A DNA stretch of 64,000 nucleotides from Agrobacterium tumefaciens (GTDB taxonomy: Bacteria; Pseudomonadota; Alphaproteobacteria; Rhizobiales; Rhizobiaceae), in the NCBI RefSeq assembly GCF_000834635.1, contig NZ_JXQV01000030.1, positions 62,001 to 126,000 of the forward strand, given 5' to 3'. How positions within the stretch are numbered: position 1 is the first letter of the stretch; every line of letters starts with the position of its first letter. Under the pieces are notes generated by a model that did no database searches, was not told where the DNA came from, and saw only the letters and a list, made by a program, of their open reading frames with translations. Below, piece by piece: positions 28,053 to 35,723 of this stretch. The position numbers were made by a program, and so were the translations under genes.

Positions 28053-29590
28053 GCGAATGACCGCCGGCGCGGCTCCACGAACTGCACATCTTCGACAGCC
28101 GGAATGCTTTGAAGCACCCGCTTGGCGGGCAGGATGGCAATGACCTCTGTGCCTTCGCGCAGACGCGATCTCAGCACGAACTGTCCATCATGCTTTGCCA
28201 GAATGGCCTGAACGATGGGCAAGCCAAGGCCGGTGCCTTGCTCGGCGCTTTTGATGGCAATGGAACCCTGACCAAAGGCCGAGAGAACTACCGGAATTTC
28301 TTCTTCAGGAATGCCGGGGCCATTATCCCTTATCGAGACATATTGCCCGCCACCCGCCGTCCAACCCGCCTTGATGGTGATTTCACCGCCCTGCGGCGTG
28401 AACTTCACGGCATTTGACAGGAGGTTGAGGATGACCTGCCGGATCGATTTTTCATCCGCCCAGACATGGGGCAGGGTCGTTTCAAACTGCTGAACAATGC
28501 GGATGTTCTTCGCACGTGCACGAAGCTGGATCATGCCCACGCAATCATCGGCGATTTCCAGAAGGGCAATCGCTTCCTCATGCAGATCGTAACGTCCCGC
28601 CTCGATGCGGGAAAGATCGAGAATCTCATTGATGAGATCAAGAAGGTGCTGGCCGGAGCGGTGAATATCGCCGGAATATTCCTTGTAGAGCGGGTTGTTC
28701 AGCGGCCCTAGCACCTCTTCCGCCATGACTTCGGAAAAGCCGAGAATGGCGTTCAGCGGTGTGCGCAATTCGTGAGACATGGAGGCCAGAAAACGAGATT
28801 TGGCCATATTGGCTTCTTCGGCCCTGCGCCGCGCCTCGTCGGACATGGATTTGGCGACTTCCAGCTCTGCAATCAGGTCGTCCTTTTCGGACTGGAAGGT
28901 CAAGAGCTTGATGCTGGACTGGTAGATGCGTTTCGTCACATGGTGGCAAAACAGCATGGCCAGCGAAAACATCAGCGCCAGACCTATTTCCATCGGACTT
29001 CGCGACAATATGGCGGTAACGCTGAGCGCCACCACCACGGGCAGAAACGTCATCACCATCGCCCGCCGGAGCAGGTTGTTGGAGCTTGCCGTGATCGTCA
29101 GGGCAATCAACAGAGTGCCGCCCTTGTAGAACATGACCAGCGATGGATCTTTGCTTTCAATGTGCTGGATGGTGAACAGGACCCAGACCAGACCCATGAC
29201 GATCTGTGCTGCAAGGAAAATGTTCTGCCATGCGGACAGGTTGGAAGCGCTGATCTCTTGTTTTGATGCGCGCTTGGCAAATAGCAGCGTCATCGCATGC
29301 ACGGTCAATGCGATAACGGCCCAACCAATGATCTGTGGATCGCGGCTGATGTAAATGCCGACGCCGGTTGTGAGAATGATGAACAGAGGCATGATCGTTG
29401 CGCCCTGCAACGTCTCGACAATGTGCATTTGTAGCAGATCACGCTCAAAGCCGTTGGTGCTCACCGGCCCATATTGCAGCCGCTCACGCGTCGCCTTGAC
29501 CGTCTCGAACACCGCCTTGTTACGGCGGGTGCGGGAACGATCGACGATGTTCTTGTCAGCGGTGTTGCTAGCGCTCTTACTCATGGACAC
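28049..29590 (-). CDS. membrane histidine kinase of the PleC/DivJ/PdhS type
   Basis: 513 residues. About six transmembrane helices (residues 63-216) precede a short coiled linker. The HisKA phosphorylation site is His273 in S-M-S-H-E-L-R-T-P-L-N-A-I-L-G-F-S-E-V-M, the sequence typical of the PleC/PdhS group that controls the CtrA pathway. The ATPase domain has NLLSNAVKFT, IRDNGPGIP and GTGLGLPI. From gene order I suspect an orthologue of A. tumefaciens PdhS2, but that rests on memory and is not proven. No response regulator is adjacent. Confidence 0.92.
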   Translation of the reverse strand: MSMSKSASNTADKNIVDRSRTRRNKAVFETVKATRERLQYGPVSTNGFERDLLQMHIVETLQGATIMPLFIILTTGVGIYISRDPQIIGWAVIALTVHAMTLLFAKRASKQEISASNLSAWQNIFLAAQIVMGLVWVLFTIQHIESKDPSLVMFYKGGTLLIALTITASSNNLLRRAMVMTFLPVVVALSVTAILSRSPMEIGLALMFSLAMLFCHHVTKRIYQSSIKLLTFQSEKDDLIAELEVAKSMSDEARRRAEEANMAKSRFLASMSHELRTPLNAILGFSEVMAEEVLGPLNNPLYKEYSGDIHRSGQHLLDLINEILDLSRIEAGRYDLHEEAIALLEIADDCVGMIQLRARAKNIRIVQQFETTLPHVWADEKSIRQVILNLLSNAVKFTPQGGEITIKAGWTAGGGQYVSIRDNGPGIPEEEIPVVLSAFGQGSIAIKSAEQGTGLGLPIVQAILAKHDGQFVLRSRLREGTEVIAILPAKRVLQSIPAVEDVQFVEPRRRSFA

Positions 29591-29691
29591 AACGCAAATG
29601 ATCTAAAGGCTTGCAGCTTAAACGCAAATTCTTAAGAAGATGCTGCGCCGAAAGGATTTGTTTGCCATTTCTCAAAAGGGTTTGTTCGTAC

Positions 29692-30270
29692 ATGAGACGA
29701 AAGTCAGGCAAGATCAGCCGCTGGTTGAAGGATGGCGTCATCGCGGCACTGCTACTGGTAGCAGGAACGCTTGTCGCAGCGCGGGTGGATGGCATTCATC
29801 AGCAGACATTTTCCGGTCGTTTCAGCGTGGTGGATGGTGACACAATCGCCCGGGATGGCGAGCGGTTTCGCCTGATGGGGATTGATGCGCCAGAGCTGAA
29901 CCAGAGTTGCAGTCACGAAGGAAATGACTTGCCCTGTGGCAGGCAGGCCAAGACATATGTTCAAACCTTGCTGCAAAGTGGAGATTTGGAATGTGAGGGG
30001 AGCAGCCGGGACCGGTACAAGCGCTTGCTTGTGCGGTGTCATATCGGTGCGCGCGATCTGGCGGGGGAAATCGTGGCAGCGGGTTATGCGGTGACAACGG
30101 AATACTTCCTATTTTCGCGCGAGCAGACGCTCGCCAAAAGCAAGGGGCTCGGCATCTGGTCTGGCACGTTTGAAATGCCCGCAAACTGGCGTCGGGAGCA
30201 CAGAGCCGCCGATATGGATGTGCCGCTTGCCGGTGTTCTCACGCTCCTGAGGCATGTTCTGGGATGGTGA
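29692..30270 (+). CDS. exported thermonuclease-like nuclease (SNase domain)
   Basis: 192 residues from ATG 29692. A hydrophobic segment at about residues 14-30 acts as a signal anchor. The staphylococcal-nuclease domain shows V-V-D-G-D-T-I, F-R-L-M-G-I-D-A-P-E and R-D-R-Y-K-R-L-L-V-R, which hold the Ca2+-binding acids and active-site arginines. Four cysteines in the middle (Q-S-C-S, L-P-C-G, L-E-C-E, V-R-C-H) suggest disulfides, in line with export. It overlaps nothing but ends 7 bases before the next gene. Confidence 0.92.
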   Translation: MRRKSGKISRWLKDGVIAALLLVAGTLVAARVDGIHQQTFSGRFSVVDGDTIARDGERFRLMGIDAPELNQSCSHEGNDLPCGRQAKTYVQTLLQSGDLECEGSSRDRYKRLLVRCHIGARDLAGEIVAAGYAVTTEYFLFSREQTLAKSKGLGIWSGTFEMPANWRREHRAADMDVPLAGVLTLLRHVLGW

Positions 30271-30277
30271 TGCCGAC

Positions 30278-30910
30278 ATGAAGGATCAGGAGAGCTTGGA
30301 GGCCTTACGGTTACGGATCGCACAATGTCGTATCTGTCGTGATGCCCCTCTGAAGGGTGAGGCAGACCGCCTGCCGCACGAGCCAAGGCCCGTTGCGGTA
30401 ATTTCCAGCAAAGCAAAAGTGCTTATCGCGGGACAAGCGCCGGGCCTGCGGGTTCATGAAAGCGGGCTGCCTTTCGACGATGCTTCTGGCAACCGGCTGC
30501 GCGAATGGCTGGGTGTGGACCGGGAAACGTTTTATGATGCGGACAGCTTCGCAATCGTGCCCATGGGCTTCTGTTTTCCCGGCTATGACGCCAAGGGCAG
30601 CGATCTGCCGCCACGACGCGAATGTGCGCCGTTCTGGCGTGAAGAGGTGATGAAAGCCATGCCGCAAATAGAGCTTGTTCTGGCTGTCGGCCAATATGCG
30701 CAAGCCTGGCATCTGGGCGCGCGCCGCATGAAGACAATGACGGAGACGGTTCAAAACTGGCGCAGCTCTTTCCACACCAATCAGCATACGCCTATCATAC
30801 CTCTGCCGCATCCCAGCTGGCGCAACACGGCGTGGCTGAAGAAGAATCCGTGGTTCACTACGGAGTTGTTGCCGGTGCTTCGCCAGTCTGTGGAAAGGCT
30901 GCTCCGGTGA
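30278..30910 (+). CDS. uracil-DNA glycosylase superfamily protein
   Basis: 210 residues. The family fold is shown by G-Q-A-P-G-L-R-V-H-E-S-G-L-P-F-D-D (motif I region) and L-P-H-P-S-W-R-N (motif II region). Four cysteines fall at residues 17, 20, 99 and 116 (C-x2-C ... C-x16-C), a spacing like the 4Fe-4S cluster ligands of family 4 UDGs. It may remove uracil or damaged bases, but the subfamily is unclear. It starts 7 bases after the nuclease gene, so they may be cotranscribed. Confidence 0.88.
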   Translation: MKDQESLEALRLRIAQCRICRDAPLKGEADRLPHEPRPVAVISSKAKVLIAGQAPGLRVHESGLPFDDASGNRLREWLGVDRETFYDADSFAIVPMGFCFPGYDAKGSDLPPRRECAPFWREEVMKAMPQIELVLAVGQYAQAWHLGARRMKTMTETVQNWRSSFHTNQHTPIIPLPHPSWRNTAWLKKNPWFTTELLPVLRQSVERLLR

Positions 30911-30975
30911 AACAAATTTCTTTTTTTATCTGTGATTTCGTATAAACAGAGGAAAATATTCTGGAGGAGCGAAAA

Positions 30976-31467
30976 TTGGACCGTCTCGACCGAAAAATAC
31001 TACGGATTTTGCAGGAAGATTCCACGCTGGCTGTCGCTGACCTTGCAAAAAAGGTCGGACTTTCCACGACGCCATGCTGGCGCCGCATCCAGAAGATGGA
31101 AGAGGACGGCGTCATTCGCCGTCGCGTTGCCATTCTCGACGCGGGCAAGGTCAACACTAAGGTTACGGTCTTCGTTTCGATCCGCACCGCCTCTCACTCC
31201 ATCGAGTGGTTGAAGCGCTTTTCGGAAGTCGTTTCGGAGTTTCCCGAGGTTGTCGAATTCTACCGCATGAGCGGTGACGTCGATTACCTGCTGCGAGTCG
31301 TTGTGCCTGACATTGCGGCCTATGATGCGTTCTACAAGCGCATGATTGCCAAGATCGAGATTCGTGACGTGTCGTCTGTCTTTGCCATGGAGCAAATCAA
31401 ATACACGACCGAACTGCCGCTGGATTACATGCAACTCGACAACGCGAAATCCGGCGATGATTCTTGA
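30976..31467 (+). CDS. Lrp/AsnC family transcription regulator
   Basis: 163 residues from TTG 30976 with a GGAGG site 8 bases before it. The N-terminal helix-turn-helix reads L-A-K-K-V-G-L-S-T-T-P-C-W-R-R-I-Q-K-M-E. The rest is the RAM ligand-binding domain (for example FYRMSGDVDYLLRVVV). Lrp proteins sense amino acids and form octamers; the target is unknown. Confidence 0.95.
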   Translation: MDRLDRKILRILQEDSTLAVADLAKKVGLSTTPCWRRIQKMEEDGVIRRRVAILDAGKVNTKVTVFVSIRTASHSIEWLKRFSEVVSEFPEVVEFYRMSGDVDYLLRVVVPDIAAYDAFYKRMIAKIEIRDVSSVFAMEQIKYTTELPLDYMQLDNAKSGDDS

Positions 31468-31479
31468 TCACTGTTGTCA

Positions 31480-31504
31480 GAGCGTTTCCGCTAAGGAAAC
31501 GCTC
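31480..31504. terminator. hairpin between convergent Lrp and methyltransferase genes
   Basis: GAGCGTTTCC (31480-31489) pairs perfectly with GGAAACGCTC (31495-31504) around a 5-base loop. There is no T tract on either strand, so it may be a repeat element or an mRNA-end structure as well as a terminator. Confidence 0.5.
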
Positions 31505-31535
31505 GAAGGGTCTGGGCGCGCGAGGCGCCCATGCT

Positions 31536-32360
31536 TCAACCTTTGTATTTCGCGATGACAAGATGACCCGGTGTTGGGTGGCCGTCCTGCATGCGAACGT
31601 TGATGTCCGTCACCTCGACAATGTCAAAGCCCGTGGCAGCCAGGCGCTCGCGGATATAGGTTTCGGAATGCGCGAAACGCTGGTGCGGACCGACCATGTA
31701 AGGGCGACCGGCCATGGTTTCTGAAGGCAGGGTTTCGGACGAGAAGACAAACAAACCACCTTCGACCATGTTCTCCGCTGCACCAAAGAAGATCGGCTCC
31801 AGCGCGCCGAGATAGGGCAGGACGTCGGTTGCCGTGATCAGGTCAAAGGCCTCGTCGTCATTGTCTTCCAGAAAATCCTCGACTTCCGCCACGTACAGCG
31901 TCTCATAGATATCCTTTTCATGGGCAATTTCGACCATGTTTTCGGAAAGATCCATGCCGGTAATATCGGTGGCCATATCGCGCAGCGCTTCGCCTGTCAG
32001 GCCTGTGCCGCAGCCCAGATCGAGCATGCGCTTGAAGGGTCCCAGTTCCAGAGTTTGCAGGCGCTGGCGAACCACCATTGGCACCGCATATCCCAACTGA
32101 TCAACCAGAATATCCTCGAAAGCCTCAGCCTGCTGGTCAAACAGCGTTTCGACATAAGCGTCGGGTGCCTTGGGCGGCGTTTCGCCGCGACCCATGGAGG
32201 CGATGCGAACGGCGGCACCGCCATGGTCTTCCGGGTCAATCGCCAGAACCTCTTCATAAGCCTTGACGGCGGCGTCGATATCGCCGGCTTTTTCCAGGGA
32301 AAGAGCGCGATTATACGCCTCTGCAAGAGCTTCTTCGTCGATCTTCTGGTTGTTTGTCAT
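31536..32360 (-). CDS. TPR-containing SAM-dependent methyltransferase
   Basis: 274 residues from ATG 32360. The N-terminus holds a TPR-like helical pair (A-L-A-E-A-Y-N-R-A-L-S-L-E-K-A-G-D-I-D-A). A class I methyltransferase domain follows, with motif I L-D-L-G-C-G-T-G-L-T-G near residue 125. Substrate unknown; the TPR suggests a protein partner. Confidence 0.9.
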   Translation of the reverse strand: MTNNQKIDEEALAEAYNRALSLEKAGDIDAAVKAYEEVLAIDPEDHGGAAVRIASMGRGETPPKAPDAYVETLFDQQAEAFEDILVDQLGYAVPMVVRQRLQTLELGPFKRMLDLGCGTGLTGEALRDMATDITGMDLSENMVEIAHEKDIYETLYVAEVEDFLEDNDDEAFDLITATDVLPYLGALEPIFFGAAENMVEGGLFVFSSETLPSETMAGRPYMVGPHQRFAHSETYIRERLAATGFDIVEVTDINVRMQDGHPTPGHLVIAKYKG

Positions 32361-32435
32361 GGCGCGCATCCGGACTTTGCTTAAAATTCGCAGTCTGCTT
32401 AAGCCGCAAAGCCGGATGGCGCAATCCTTGTTTTG

Positions 32436-32702
32436 TCAGTGAAGAATGAACTCGCCCTTCAGCGACCGCCACTCCTGCGCCGAAATAAGCTGGCGGTGAG
32501 TATAGCGAACCGAGTGCAGCGGACCGTCCAGTTTCTCCTTCCAGAATTTTAGGAAGCCGTGCATTTCGGGAAAGTCAGGCGCAAGATCATAGTTCTGCCA
32601 GAGGTAGGTTTGCAGAACGACTGGATGGTCGGGCATTCTGTAGAGTATTTCAGCAGTGGTCAGGCCGTAGCCCTTCAGCATCATTTCCATGTCTTTGTTC
32701 AT
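32436..32702 (-). CDS. Usg family protein
   Basis: 88 residues from ATG 32702. The sequence is a strong Usg-family match by eye: MNKDMEMMLKGYGLTTAEIL near the start, PDHPVVLQTYLWQNYDLAPDFP, and HSVRYTHRQL near the end. Usg proteins are small conserved alphaproteobacterial proteins with no firm function. It stands alone. Confidence 0.85.
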   Translation of the reverse strand: MNKDMEMMLKGYGLTTAEILYRMPDHPVVLQTYLWQNYDLAPDFPEMHGFLKFWKEKLDGPLHSVRYTHRQLISAQEWRSLKGEFILH

Positions 32703-32865
32703 GCTGGCTGCTCCCGTTCTCAATGGTCGCCGATATCGCCTTCGATACCGATAACCATGGGAACACGAGATCCTTAACCGAACCTTGCTGAAAGACCTTT
32801 CTGTCACAAAACATTTATATTTATCAGGCTGTTAGCATTCATTCCGATGGAGTGCTGCCAGGTTT

Positions 32866-33696
32866 TTACCTGATGAGATGGCGTGTGAGGCGTCGCTCGA
32901 TCCGAGCCCATATGTTGCGCAGGATTTCAACGATCGTCAGATAGAAGATCGCGGCCCACAGATAAGTCTGGTAATCGAATGTCCTTGAGAAAGCGTAGCG
33001 GGTCTGGCCCATCAGGTCGAAGACGGTCACGATTGAGACCACGGCTGACCCCTTGATCATAAGAATGATCTCGTTGCCATAGGGCCGCAGTGCCACGATC
33101 AGTGCTTGCGGAAGAGTGATTTTCCAGAATGTCACGGCTTTTGAAATGCCGAGCGAGGCTGCGCCTTCATGCTGGCCCTTGGGAACGCTGATAATTGCGC
33201 CACGCAGGATTTCCGCCTGATAGGCTGCCGTGTTCAGCGTGAGCGACAGAAGGCCGCAATACCATGCCTCACGGAAGAACCACCACAGGTGAACACTTTC
33301 GAGTTCCGGGCGGAAACTGCCAAGGCCGTAATAGATGAGGAAGAGCTGTGCCAGCAAGGGCGTGCTGCGGAACACGTAGACATAGACATAGGCCAGAGTA
33401 CCGATCACCCGGTTTTTCGACATGCGGGCAAAGGCAAGCGGCAGCGACATCAGTGCGCCGAGAACAATCGATGTTCCGACCAGCGTCAGCGTCGTGATCA
33501 GGCCATCGATATAGCGCGGGCCATAGCGGGTGAACTTGTCTAGGCTCCAGCCCGAAATCATGGAGGACAGCAGCGCGACGCCCAGCAGCAGCCACAGGCC
33601 TGTCACCCCGTAGCCCAGCACCCTTGAGGCGGACAGGGGTTTTGCCACGGCTGGCGGAGCGGGGCGGGCAGGGATCAGTTCTTGCGCATGGCTCAT
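32866..33696 (-). CDS. polar amino acid ABC transporter permease
   Basis: 276 residues, about five transmembrane helices. The HisM/GlnP-type EAA loop is visible (EGAASLGISKAVTFWKITLPQALIVALRPYGNE). It forms the channel together with the other permease; its start overlaps that gene's stop (ATGA at 33693-33696). It is the last gene of the unit. No ATPase gene follows. Confidence 0.94.
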   Translation of the reverse strand: MSHAQELIPARPAPPAVAKPLSASRVLGYGVTGLWLLLGVALLSSMISGWSLDKFTRYGPRYIDGLITTLTLVGTSIVLGALMSLPLAFARMSKNRVIGTLAYVYVYVFRSTPLLAQLFLIYYGLGSFRPELESVHLWWFFREAWYCGLLSLTLNTAAYQAEILRGAIISVPKGQHEGAASLGISKAVTFWKITLPQALIVALRPYGNEIILMIKGSAVVSIVTVFDLMGQTRYAFSRTFDYQTYLWAAIFYLTIVEILRNIWARIERRLTRHLIR

Positions 33697-34496
33697 CGGC
33701 TTGCCTCCGAGCGACGCGACCAGCGGTTAATGTAGCCAAGCCCCAGCGACGAGATCAATGCAAGAATGAGGTAAAGAAGACAGGCGATGCCATAGAAGAA
33801 GAAAGCCTCCTTGGTCATTCGCATCGCGATGCCGGTCTGGCGCACAATATCCGATAGGCCAATGATCGACACATAGGACGTGTCTTTCAGCAGGATCATC
33901 CACAAATTCGTCATTCCCGGCAGCGCAATGCGAATGAGCTGCGGAATGATGATCAGCACCATTGTGCGGCTGCGCGAAAGGCCAAGCGCATCACCCGCTT
34001 CATATTGTCCCTTGGGAATGGCACGGAAGGCCGACAGCAGAACTTCAGAAGCGTAGGACGAAAACACGACCGACAATGCAATCATGCCAGCGACAAAGGC
34101 GTTGATTTCGATTGGACTTGTAAAGCCGAGGTAACCGCCCGCCGACTGCAACAGGATCTGAAGGCCGTAATAGACGATGAACAGCGTCAACAGTTCCGGC
34201 AGACCGCGAAAGATCGTTGTGTAGATGCCGGCAGCGAGCCGCAGAGACTTTTCCTGCGATTGCGCCGCCAGAGCGATCAGGAAGCCAAGGATGAGGCCGA
34301 TTGGCAATGTTGCGAGTGCCACGGAAATGGTGATCTTGACGCCGAAAGCAATGTCATCACCCCAGCCTGCGTCTCCACAGGCCACGAGTGTGCCGTTGCC
34401 GAAGAGGGAGAAAATGCCAGCCGGGCCGCAGAATGGATCGAAGAGATACGTGAGATAGGTCCAGAAGGAACCTATGGCGGAAAATGCTCCGCTCAT
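33693..34496 (-). CDS. polar amino acid ABC transporter permease
   Basis: 267 residues, about five transmembrane helices. The EAA-type loop is present (YEAGDALGLSRSRTMVLIIIPQLIRIALPGMTN). Partner of the permease that overlaps it. Upstream is the binding-protein gene, separated by 116 bases that contain a terminator-like hairpin, which would lower permease expression relative to the binding protein. Confidence 0.94.
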   Translation of the reverse strand: MSGAFSAIGSFWTYLTYLFDPFCGPAGIFSLFGNGTLVACGDAGWGDDIAFGVKITISVALATLPIGLILGFLIALAAQSQEKSLRLAAGIYTTIFRGLPELLTLFIVYYGLQILLQSAGGYLGFTSPIEINAFVAGMIALSVVFSSYASEVLLSAFRAIPKGQYEAGDALGLSRSRTMVLIIIPQLIRIALPGMTNLWMILLKDTSYVSIIGLSDIVRQTGIAMRMTKEAFFFYGIACLLYLILALISSLGLGYINRWSRRSEASR

Positions 34497-34563
34497 GCCA
34501 ATTTCCCCTACGGTCTTCGCCGCTTGTTTCGTATTGTTTTATGTTTTCTGTTCTCAAACAAAA

Positions 34564-34590
34564 ATGGCGGAAGGGCAAGCCTTCCGCCAT
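34564..34590 (-). terminator. terminator-like hairpin between binding-protein and permease genes
   Basis: ATGGCGGAAGG (34564-34574) pairs perfectly with CCTTCCGCCAT (34580-34590) around a 5-base loop. On the minus strand TTTTGTTT follows directly. It probably terminates most transcripts after the binding-protein gene, a common way to make more binding protein than permease. Confidence 0.75.
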
Positions 34591-34612
34591 CATATTTCAA
34601 CAGAACAATCGC

Positions 34613-35386
34613 TTACTGGCCGTAAACGTCGAAATCGAAATACTTGTCGTTGATCTTCTTGTATTCGCCATTTGCGCGGATGGCTGCAATGGCTGCCGTC
34701 AGCTTGTCTGCCAGCGCCTTGTCGCCCTTGCGCACCGCAATGCCAGCGCCCTGACCGTTGATGACTTCATCAACAGGCATTGCGGTCAGAATTTTGCAGC
34801 ATGCGCCTGCGTCAGACTTGACCCACTGCGACAGCACAACGATGTCGTCGATGACGCCATCGATACGACCGTTGGTGATGTCGAGCTTGTACTCGTCAGC
34901 GGTTGGGTAAAGTTTCAGCTCGGAATCAGCAAGGTGCTTTTCGGCGTAGTTGGCATGGGTGGTAGAACCCTGTGCGCCAATCGTCTTGCCCTTCAGGTCT
35001 GCCGGAGATTTGATCGTGCTGTCCTTTGGCACGGCAATGGCTGGTGGTGTGTTGTAGTACTTCTTGGAGAAGTCCACTTTTTCCAGACGCTCAGGCGTGA
35101 TCGACATGGACGCAACAATTGCGTCGAACTTCTTGGCCTGCAGAGCAGGGATGATTCCATCCCAGTCGTTGGTCACGAATGTGCACTCGGTCTTCATTTC
35201 AACGCAGAGCGCCTTGGCGATATCGATATCGAAACCGGTCAGCGTGCCATCTGCTTGCAGAGCGTTGAACGGGGGGTAGGCGCCTTCCGTGCCGATGACC
35301 AGCTTGTCCTGCGCCATGGCGGCACCGGAGAAAAGCGACATCGCGGCAATCGATGCAGCAGCGAGCAGACGGGTGGAAATACGCAT
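34613..35386 (-). CDS. polar amino acid (Lys/Arg/His-type) ABC transporter binding protein
   Basis: 257 residues. Signal peptide MRISTRLLAAASIAAMSLFS with cleavage after A-M-A, then the solute-binding fold: GTEGAYPPFNAL, TGFDIDIAKALC, DWDGIIPALQAKKFDAIVASM and S-M-S-I-T-P-E-R. These are typical of the HisJ/ArgT family for basic amino acids. Three cysteines lie in the mature part (residues 61-68 region and AGACCK). First gene of the transporter unit. Confidence 0.94.
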   Translation of the reverse strand: MRISTRLLAAASIAAMSLFSGAAMAQDKLVIGTEGAYPPFNALQADGTLTGFDIDIAKALCVEMKTECTFVTNDWDGIIPALQAKKFDAIVASMSITPERLEKVDFSKKYYNTPPAIAVPKDSTIKSPADLKGKTIGAQGSTTHANYAEKHLADSELKLYPTADEYKLDITNGRIDGVIDDIVVLSQWVKSDAGACCKILTAMPVDEVINGQGAGIAVRKGDKALADKLTAAIAAIRANGEYKKINDKYFDFDVYGQ

Positions 35387-35723
35387 TTCGATCCTCTCTT
35401 TCGGCGTGTCTTCCGTCCAGCTTGTTATTTTTTCTGGACGGTAAATGTTTCGCGCAATTGGTTGAAGGTATCAAGTGCAATCTGCGCTTGGCGGATAGTC
35501 TTATCCCTTCATCTAAAATGCAACCCTAATCGTTTTGCATTGCGAGATACGCCACATTCAGTTCACGAAATGGCCTAAATCTGTTCATTTCCGGTACAGC
35601 CCGCCTTCGCCATGATGGGAACAAGCCTGAAGTTCAGGCGTTGTTCAGCGCCTGCATGTGCAGCCTGTTTTTAGCAAGCTGCAATACACGCGATACAAGA
35701 CCATCACTAGGTGAGGAACTATA
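35387..35723. other. divergent promoter region with AATGCAA inverted repeat
   Basis: The gap between the minus-strand binding-protein gene and the plus-strand ompA-like gene. AATGCAA (35517-35523) and TTGCATT (35535-35541) form an inverted repeat with an 11-base spacer, a shape typical of a dimeric repressor or LysR site. Promoters in both directions must lie here. Nothing else is recognised. Confidence 0.4.
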
